64,000 nucleotides of DNA. Origin: Zea mays (lineage: Eukaryota > Streptophyta > Magnoliopsida > Poales > Poaceae). Below, in pieces: positions 57,353 through 64,000 of this stretch (its first letter is position 1; every line of letters begins with the position of its first letter). The notes under the pieces were generated by a model. The model saw only the letters and a list, made by a program, of their open reading frames with translations, searched no databases and was not told where the DNA came from. Where the stretch lies: NCBI RefSeq assembly GCF_902167145.1, contig NC_050096.1, positions 267,242,622-267,306,621 on the forward strand, in the 5' to 3' direction. The position numbers and the translations under genes were made by a program.

Positions 57353-58495
57353 CTTCGAATCCTCTAACGGTTGGGACAGATCCAGTGGTTGACGTTCAGA
57401 TGCAGATGCTACAGCAGATGGCAAACACGATGAATGAAATGCAAGCTTAGATGAGGCAAGAACGCCAGGAAATGCATTAAGAGATGAGGCAAGAACGGCT
57501 GGAAAGGCAGCAACAACAACCATTACCTCCACCAGCTCCACCCAGGGATAAGCACCGGGAGTTTATGAGTCACAAGCCACCTACATTCTCTAACTCTGCG
57601 GACCCACTGCAACCTGATGACTGGTTAAAGTCTATGGACAAGATGCTCAACATAGCTCAGTGCTCGGACAGAGAGAAGGTGCTATATGCATTGGGTCGCC
57701 TTACCGGCCCCGCTGCGGATTGGTGGGATGCATATTACGCTGCCCACGCTGCTGTCAACACCATTATCTTGGCAGAATTCTCCACTCAATTCAAGAATTA
57801 CCATATTCTTGCTGGACTTATGAAGATTAAAATAAGGAGTTTCTATCCCTCAAGCAAGGAGGTATGTCCGTAAGCGAATATAGAGACAAATTTATCCAAC
57901 TATCTTGAAATGCTCATAGGGAAGTTGAGGATGATGAGAAGAAGCAGGAGCTCTTTCTGGAAGGTTTGATCAGACCGCTACAATACCAACTGATATCCAC
58001 ACATTCTCGTCCTTCCGGAGACTACTGGACAAAGCTATTGCTCTGGAAAACAAGAGGTTTGAGTTTGGAGAGAAGAAAAGGGCTGCTAACCAAGGACAGG
58101 CTAGGAGGAGCACCCGTCCCCGTTATACTACTACACAAAGTACACCTTCTCGTGGCAGTTCCGGGCAACAAACTCAACAGACACAGACTGCTCCTACTCA
58201 AGCAAGCACCCTAGCGGGACCTGTTTCTCCTAATACATCCACAAACAGGTCATGCTTCAAGTGTGGATAGTCTAGACGCTATGCCAACTACTGTCCCAAC
58301 AGGGCTGCTTATACTACTCCAGCTCCGATGAAGCAGGGTCAAGCCTCAGCAGGCAAGAATCAGCCCTTATTTGTCAACCGGGGGCAGGTCAACCATGCAG
58401 AAGTAGAATCTGAACCTTGTGAACCTGAAAACCAAGAAGAAGTGCTGGTTGAAGGTGAAGAAGTTGGTGAAAAAGGCAATGAACAACAGGATTAG
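57353..58495 (+). pseudogene. G2 Gag, main part, decayed
   Basis: Continues the frame of 39023-39113. A Gln/Met-rich repeat (MRQERQE/MRQERLE) holds TAG at 57448 and TAA at 57478; then RDKHREFMSHKPPTFS and DWWDAYYAAH as in Tekay Gag, so the two are related. A frameshift near 57825 and others near 58000 break the capsid; SEYRDKF survives in the shifted frame. The knuckle is damaged (CFKCG, stop, then the His position is Arg). The frame ends at TAG 58493-58495 with no protease or RT, and the polypurine tract follows, so G2 is gag-only. Confidence 0.82.
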
Positions 58496-58731
58496 AGTAA
58501 AAATAAATATATAAATATACATATTTTTAGGAGTATTATTTGTAAGACCTAAATATTACTTTAGTTAGTAGCTAGTATTTTACTATATTAGGAATAATAA
58601 TAAGGTCTATCTGACCCTATGTTTTGCTAATAAGTTATGCATCATGTTGAGATTTTTGTTTGTGCATATGTTTCGAGACAAAATTTGGATACATCATTTT
58701 TCTTACTAATCTTGAGGACGAGATTTCTTTT

Positions 58732-58743
58732 AAGGGGGTAGAA
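58732..58743 (+). other. G2 polypurine tract
   Basis: AAGGGGGTAGAA just before the LTR start TGTAATTCC; compare CTTGAGGACGAGATT upstream with CTCGAGGATGAGATT in Tekay. Confidence 0.8.
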
Positions 58744-58745
58744 TT

Positions 58746-59700
58746 TGTAATTCCTCGAATCCTATTTTAGGATTTATGGGAATTTCACCAGAAAGTTTGA
58801 GTTAAAATGTCTTTTAATGGATTCCTTTCTTTATAAAGTATATCTCTCTAAAGTAAATGAGCACTAATATTAAGGGTTGATATTCAGAATATAAATAAAA
58901 GAGACTAAAAGTTGGAACAATAATTAAAAGAAAGGCTTTCAACCTATTTATTAGTCTCTTTATAACTATGTAATTAAGGCACTCTTTAATAATATTTAAA
59001 TCATAACAAATCATGGTGAAAGTATATATATATATATATTAGTATCTCCAAAACAAAATAAAGTATTAAGAATTCAAAAAATATGGATAAAATTGTTGCA
59101 ATAACTACACTTTCAAAGAAAAGCAACTTTTCTTTAAAATATGGGTTTCTACATAATTGAAATATTATTGCTTAAAGTAAATGAAACAGCTAAAATATGT
59201 ATATAGTGTGCATTCATGTTGATACTTTGGCTTGAGCATTTGAGCTTGATTTGAAGTTTAAAACATACTTGAAATCTTGGATTTGGAATAGAAATTTAAA
59301 AAGGTATTAGAAAACAGAAGAAAAAGAAAAAGAAGAAAACAAACCTGTGTTGGGCCCAATTTCCAGCCGGCCCAACTCCTCTCCTCCACGCGGCCACACG
59401 GCGCTCGGTCCAGCCACTCTCCCACACTGGATCACTGGCAGGTGGACCCGCTTGGTCAGTGTCGCGTTGATGCGCGCGGACTCCGCGTTTACGGCACTGT
59501 GATGTGGGGCCACGAGGGCAGACACCCGGCCACGCGTTCCGTTCACCTGTGTGGCTGTCGCGTAGGACCCAGCTGCCAGACTCTTCTTCTTCGCGTCAAA
59601 CACGGCGCCTGGATAGGGTTGTTACGCGTGACCGCGATCCTCACCGTATGTGCGGGTTTCCCCTGGCTTCTATAAAAGGATCCGAGCCCCCCTGAGCCAC
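58746..59700 (+). repeat. G2 3' LTR, upstream (U3) part
   Basis: Starts TGTAATTCCTCG. AT-rich with a TA run (about 59025-59040), then a GC-rich block (59360-59640), then TATAAAAG at 59671. This is the same layout as the Tekay LTR (AT-rich, GC-rich, TATA about 0.9 kb in). Confidence 0.7.
59671..59678 (+). promoter_or_regulatory. TATA box of the G2 3' LTR
   Basis: TATAAAAG after a GC-rich block, 925 bp into the LTR, comparable to 866 bp in Tekay. Confidence 0.6.
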
Positions 59701-61173
59701 CCTCCATCAACCCTCAAGAACTCCATCGTCGCCATGGAAGATTAGAGTTAGCACATGAAGGGTTCCGCGTCGCCATACGTGGACCTCGCCTTTGCCGCCG
59801 GTCCAACCTGGGGCACCGGGTCGGGGTGGAGCACGAGATCCGGGGAGACTGGTCCGTTGATTGCATTGGTGCGAGGGCGGTCGGATTCTCCGCAATTGCT
59901 CGCCGGTACACGGAATTCGTAGTGGTACCACGCCTCATCGTGGGCCAAGTTCCCCACTGCGCCATAACTGGTGAGAAGTACTCCTCTTGGTTTGCCTTAG
60001 CCTCCGCTTTGTGTTGGGACTTCCGTAGTTGGGGATCGTGAACCAACGCATCGGCACGGTAGAGCTCACCGGGCAGCGCCGGCGCGTGAGGCTTTGCCCC
60101 GCCGCGCTGTTTCGTCGGAGTTGGGGTGGATCGCCTGTGCCGTGGATCTATGGGGGTGACCAAGATCTGATTGGGTTCAAACTGGATGTAGACCGTTGGA
60201 TCATATGTGTGCGACCTGGATTATAAGATCGCGTACCCCTTCGTTGAGGGATTCACGGCCATCCGATTTGGATCTGGCGCCCGAGACTCAAATCCTGTCA
60301 TTTTAAATCTAGGGCGTCCATCATTGATTCAAGGGTAGTGAGAGTGTACCGGTTCGTTTCAAAAGAAGCCCAATCCTAGCCGTCAGGGTCAGATCGTACG
60401 GCTACGATACAACCATACCCCTTCGCGTGGCATATTCTCTAAAGAGTCCCTGGATTCCTACACAATTAACCTGTCGTCTTTACCCGTAGGGGAATTCTGA
60501 CATCCGGGTCCCTGGTCTTTGCAAAAGGGCCCATGTACTCTTTAGATGTTGTAACCACAGTTCGTAGCTTTTGTTTTAAGTAAATACAAATCTCGAAAAT
60601 GATTTATAATATAGAATAATCTTGGAAAATTCATATCTTGCGCATTTTAGCTCCTTTTTGACCCATTCCAGTTGCATTAGATCCATAATAATATTGTTTA
60701 TTCCCTGGTAGCATTATTTTGTTATAAAACCTAAATGCAAATTATAGAGTTGATCAAGTGATTGGTCCTTGGGTCGTGGCGATCACTCCTTATATAAAAG
60801 ACAAAATTTCACAGTAGATTGGTTGGCAAATAACAGAACACACTTCGTCCTCCTCCATTCCCATTCTCTTCGCCATTATTCTTCTTCCCCAATGACTTAA
60901 TCACCGGTTGCGACGTGGCGTTCACTGACACATATTTACATTCATATATATATATATAGTTAGTGCAACCCTCTTCCAAGCTGGGGCACACCTAAGTACA
61001 ACACGAAGATCGACATAGATGAAGACTTCGAAAGGCAAACCCATGGTGAGTAAAGATAGAGACTCGGAAGAACACACTTTGGATTTCTGAGAGATCCAAC
61101 AGTTGCCGAAACTTTGAACCCTCTTCCAAGCCGAGAAGGTCTGCATCGATGAAAAAGAAGTTGCCATGCCAAT
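59701..61173. other. Unclassified stretch, probably rest of G2 LTR plus other repeats
   Basis: I could not find the G2 LTR end GTTTGTGACA here, so the LTR is truncated or diverged. Short ORFs near 59710-60230 look like GC-rich chance frames. A second TATATAAAAG is at about 60791 with no ORF behind it. A diverged direct repeat (CCCTCTTCCAAGC) is at about 60968 and 61121. No gene is supported. Confidence 0.4.
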
Positions 61174-61625
61174 GGCATGTATAACACCATTTAATATGGG
61201 GTCTCTTGAGCGGTCTTTAGGGCATGTACAACCCAATTTAATATGGGGTCTCTTGAGGGATCTTTATGGTCTTAATTAAAAAATCCAAGAGACATGCTCT
61301 TCACGACTACCCTATCTCTATCCGACTTTTCATACATATTGTCTCTTCTCTGTATTTATGATCCAAAGATGCAGGGTTGTATCATATGGTCTCTTAGGTG
61401 TCTCTTGTACTTGGAAAACCAATCAAGGGTCTCTAAGTTGTATATGCCCTTAGAGGGTTAATTGAAAAAATATAAGAGATAGGCTTTTTGGAAAGAACTC
61501 GCCTCTATACAACTCTCCATACATAATGTCTCTAATCTATATTTATGATCCAAAGGCTCAGGGTAGTATCATGTTGTCTCTTGTACTCGAAAAAACAATT
61601 CAAGGTCTCTTGGTTGTACATGCCC
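61174..61625. mobile_element. MITE-like element with internal tandem duplication
   Basis: Perfect terminal inverted repeats GGGCATGTACAACC (61220-61233) and GGTTGTACATGCCC (61612-61625), flanked by TTTA and TAAA. A diverged right end (GTTGTATATGCCC, 61437-61449) lies in the middle, followed by a second body copy, and a 46-bp copy of the left end precedes the element (61174-61219). No coding capacity. Confidence 0.75.
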
Positions 61626-61645
61626 TAAATATTCACATATGAGTA

Positions 61646-62309
61646 CAGATAGCAATGGGGACCCGATTCCTAATTCCCCGTTGGGAATTCCACTATTAGG
61701 GCTTGATTGGGAGCAAGAATATCAGAGGGGTTGGAGAGGTTTTGCTATTCAATTTTGAACAGCAAAAGGATTTTAACCCCTCCAATACCCTCTCGTATTC
61801 CTGCTCCCAAACAAGCCCTAAGAGGACGGTTATGGGGGTAATTTAGTCCCCACAGGGATCAAAATGGAGAAATTTAGTCCATGTTGGGTTCACGTGGACG
61901 AGGATGTGAAACGAATCCCCGTCTTCATTCCTCGCATACCACCCCCACAAACTTCTCTTAATGTAAATTTGTCCATCGGCTTGTTAAAATTATACTAAAA
62001 ACTCAATACATAGCCTATTATAAAATAGCAAACTAAACACTAAAGTAGATATCTCTTATAATTTTAAATCTTGTTTGTTCAATTTATATTGATTTGGTAT
62101 AACCAACTTAAATTTGTCTCTAAATATTGCACTTTCTAACAGGGATGGATTTCCCATGGGGATAAATTCCCTGACCAGTATGGGGATGGGAGAAAAAGCT
62201 CCCTTGTGAGTGTTCGCAAGGACGAGGATGAGCACATGGAATTTTTCTCCCCAGGGGACAAGCATAAAAAGCCATTACTCAATGGGAATTCCCAATTGCC
62301 ATCCCTACA
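61646..62309. mobile_element. hAT-like non-autonomous element
   Basis: Ends AGCAATGGGG (left) and CAATTGCCATCCC (right) are imperfect inverted repeats of the GGGATGGCAATGGG type. They are flanked by TATGAGTA (61638-61645) and TACGAGTA (62310-62317), an 8-bp duplication with one mismatch. No transposase ORF. Contains the smaller MITE below. Confidence 0.6.
61699..61818. mobile_element. 120-bp MITE nested in the hAT-like element
   Basis: Inverted termini GGGCTTGATTGGGAGCA and TGCTCCCAAACAAGCCC, flanked by TTA and TAA. An internal inverted repeat around AACCCCTCCAA makes most of it foldable. Tourist (PIF/Harbinger)-like. Confidence 0.7.
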
Positions 62310-62317
62310 TACGAGTA

Positions 62318-62545
62318 TAAAAACAATGATTTGATGGGTATTGAAAGGATATTAAGGAGTTGCCAATAGCTAGGCGTCAACTCCATGAGTAAGCCAAGTT
62401 TGATAAAAAGTGGTTTGTGGCTCTTTTGATGTTTGTATCCCCAAGTGTTTGGTTTATGAGAAGATGATGAAGGGATCCATCGGTTCGATTATGTGTCATT
62501 ATTTCAATTTCTTCATATATGTGTCTTCGATCTAAAAATAATGAT
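62318..62545. other. Short unclassified stretch
   Basis: About 230 bp between the hAT-like element and the solo LTR; no feature recognised. Confidence 0.4.
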
Positions 62546-62550
62546 GTTAT

Positions 62551-63814
62551 TGACAGGGAAATGGCATCAACATTTCCTATAATCGATTTTGGTGTTTGAC
62601 GTCCATCACAAACCAAAATGGACTAACTAGTTTGCCTAGTTGCTTTTTCTCTGAGGTGCATAAAGTTCAACATAAACATACAAAGAAAAAGAATTGAGGG
62701 AATCCTACCAAGTTTGGAGCATGTAAGAATAGGTGCAGCGAGTGGCGCACCGGACATTGTCCGGTGCCCAGGCCAAGGCACCTCGCAAAGTGGCCGCTCT
62801 TGCGTTTTCTCAGAACCACTCCGCTAAAAATCATCGGACTATCCGATGAACCACTAGACTGTCCGGTGAGCCAACGGAGCATGGTCTACTTCGCCCAACG
62901 GTCGATTGCGCTGACCAGTGAACAGTGAACAGAGCAGAAGTCAGAACTGCGAAGTCAGAACGCACTGGACTGTCTGGAGCTGCAAGAGAACAAAGGACTT
63001 CAATGGTCGATAGCTCCAAATCCAACGGTCGGCTGACGTGGCACGTACCGGACACTGAACAGTGCCATGTCCGGTGCACCACCGAACTGTCTGGTGTGCC
63101 CATCGACAGCAAAGTCAGCCAATGGCTAGGAAGTGGTTGGAGGCTATAAATACCCCCAACCACCTCCATTCAAGCCATCCAAGCCTCCCAACCTTCACAT
63201 TCAATACTAGAGCAAAGAATACACTCCAAAGACACAATCAAAGCATTCAATCATCTACAAGCTCTAAAATCAAATCAAGTGCTTAGTGACTTGAGAGAGG
63301 GAGATTTGTGTTTCTTTTGTTGCTCTTGTTGCTTGGATTGCTTTTTTCTTCTCACTCTAATTCTTCTAAGTGCTTTGTAAAGCTAGCAAGAGACACCTAA
63401 TCGTGTGGTGATCCTTGCGGGGTCTTAGTGACCCGTGTGATTAAGAAGAAGCACTCGACCGGTCTAAGTGACCGATTGAGAGAGGGAAAGGGTTGAAATA
63501 GACCCGGCCTTTGTGACCTCCTCAACGGGGACTAGGTTCTTTGGAACCGAACCTCGGGAAACAAATCATTGTGTTCACTCGTGTTGATCTTCACTCGATT
63601 TGTTTCTCCTCTCTCTAAAGTTCCCTTGCTCATATTGATTTGAGTTTGCTCCCAAGGTTATCCGCATTGATTGAGCAACTCTTAGCAAGAGGAACAATCT
63701 TTCGCACTCCGAATTCAAGATTATTTATTTCTAACCCTAACCCCGAGCGAAGTGTGTGTTTGAAGTTTTAAATTTTCAAGTTTCGCCTATTCACCCCCCT
63801 CTAGGCGACTTTCA
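62551..63814 (+). mobile_element. Copia (Sirevirus-like) solo LTR, 1264 bp
   Basis: TGACAGGGAAATGG...CTAGGCGACTTTCA with TSD GTTAT at 62546-62550 and 63815-63819 and no internal region. Contains decayed CACCGGAC palindromes (62750-63110), TATAAATA at 63145-63152 inside a GTGGTTGG/CCAACCAC inverted repeat, and the GAGGGAAAGGGTTGAAA block shared with F1 LTRs. Confidence 0.93.
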
Positions 63815-63819
63815 GTTAT

Positions 63820-64000
63820 GTCATGGACTATGTATGTACCCTAACTGCATGATATTATCTCAGCTAAGTCTTCAATACTTGAACATGTAGGCTTACATAG
63901 ATTGGACTTAAGATATTGCTTAAAGAAAGAAGGCATGAACCATATATGCATGCTTCTTAGACCCATTCAAATAAACGAGAACACATACAAAGACGCCCAT
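63820..64000. other. Right edge, unclassified
   Basis: AT-rich, no recognisable gene or terminus. The target into which the solo LTR inserted. Confidence 0.4.

Noticed and set aside
59707..60226. A host gene downstream of TATAAAAG at 59671
   Set aside because: The ATG at about 59733 is followed within a few codons by TAG. The other frames are short, overlap on both strands and carry no known motif. The LTR layout explains the TATA box.

Overview
The window is an intergenic stretch of a large plant genome, most probably maize or another Zea. It is a thick nest of Sirevirus-type (Opie/Ji-like) Copia elements, a Tekay/Del-clade chromovirus with 3.35-kb LTRs, and non-autonomous Gypsy elements. 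I found no convincing host gene, rRNA or tRNA. Nearly every base belongs to an LTR retrotransposon, a solo LTR or a MITE. Six insertions can be closed exactly because their 5-bp target-site duplications (TSDs) are visible. Labels used below: F1, F2, C2 (Copia), A and A' (Gypsy with an antisense gene), Tekay (Gypsy chromovirus), G2 (Gypsy, gag only).

Left nest (1-37821). The oldest element is F2, a Copia element on the minus strand: gag 37586-35205, pol 35199-33061 continuing at 3323-2301, 3' UTR 2300-1778. An F1-family element (LTR 780-1777, gag 731-1) inserted into its 3' UTR and runs off the window. C2 (3324-33055, TSD CATAC) split F2 pol. C2 was in turn hit by Tekay (8665-21344, TSD AATCA) in its internal region and by A (24562-31940, TSD ACGGG) in its 5' LTR. 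C2's 3' LTR later acquired a patch copied from A's 3' LTR (4310 to about 5560).

Right nest (37822-61173). G2 is a gag-only Gypsy element on the plus strand. It is interrupted by a solo LTR of the F2 family (39114-57347, TSD GAATC). That solo LTR is interrupted by A' (39669-56583, minus strand, TSD GCTTG), and the gag of A' is interrupted by a young F1 element (45037-54510, TSD CCTAC) with long gag and pol reading frames.

Right edge (61174-64000). This holds two composite MITE-like elements (one with a smaller MITE inside) and a Copia solo LTR (62551-63814, TSD GTTAT).

Autonomous-type elements (F1 and Tekay, with gag, protease, integrase, reverse transcriptase and RNase H) sit beside elements that keep gag but lack pol (C2, A, A', G2) and presumably depended on relatives. 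The most notable item is a three-exon gene on the antisense strand of A and A', with its own TATA box and two introns of identical length in both copies. Other points are a sense accessory ORF upstream of Tekay gag, repeated hairpins with compensatory changes in Sirevirus-like 3' regions, a microhomology-joined conversion patch between two LTRs, and premature stops that are mostly TAG where CAG is expected.
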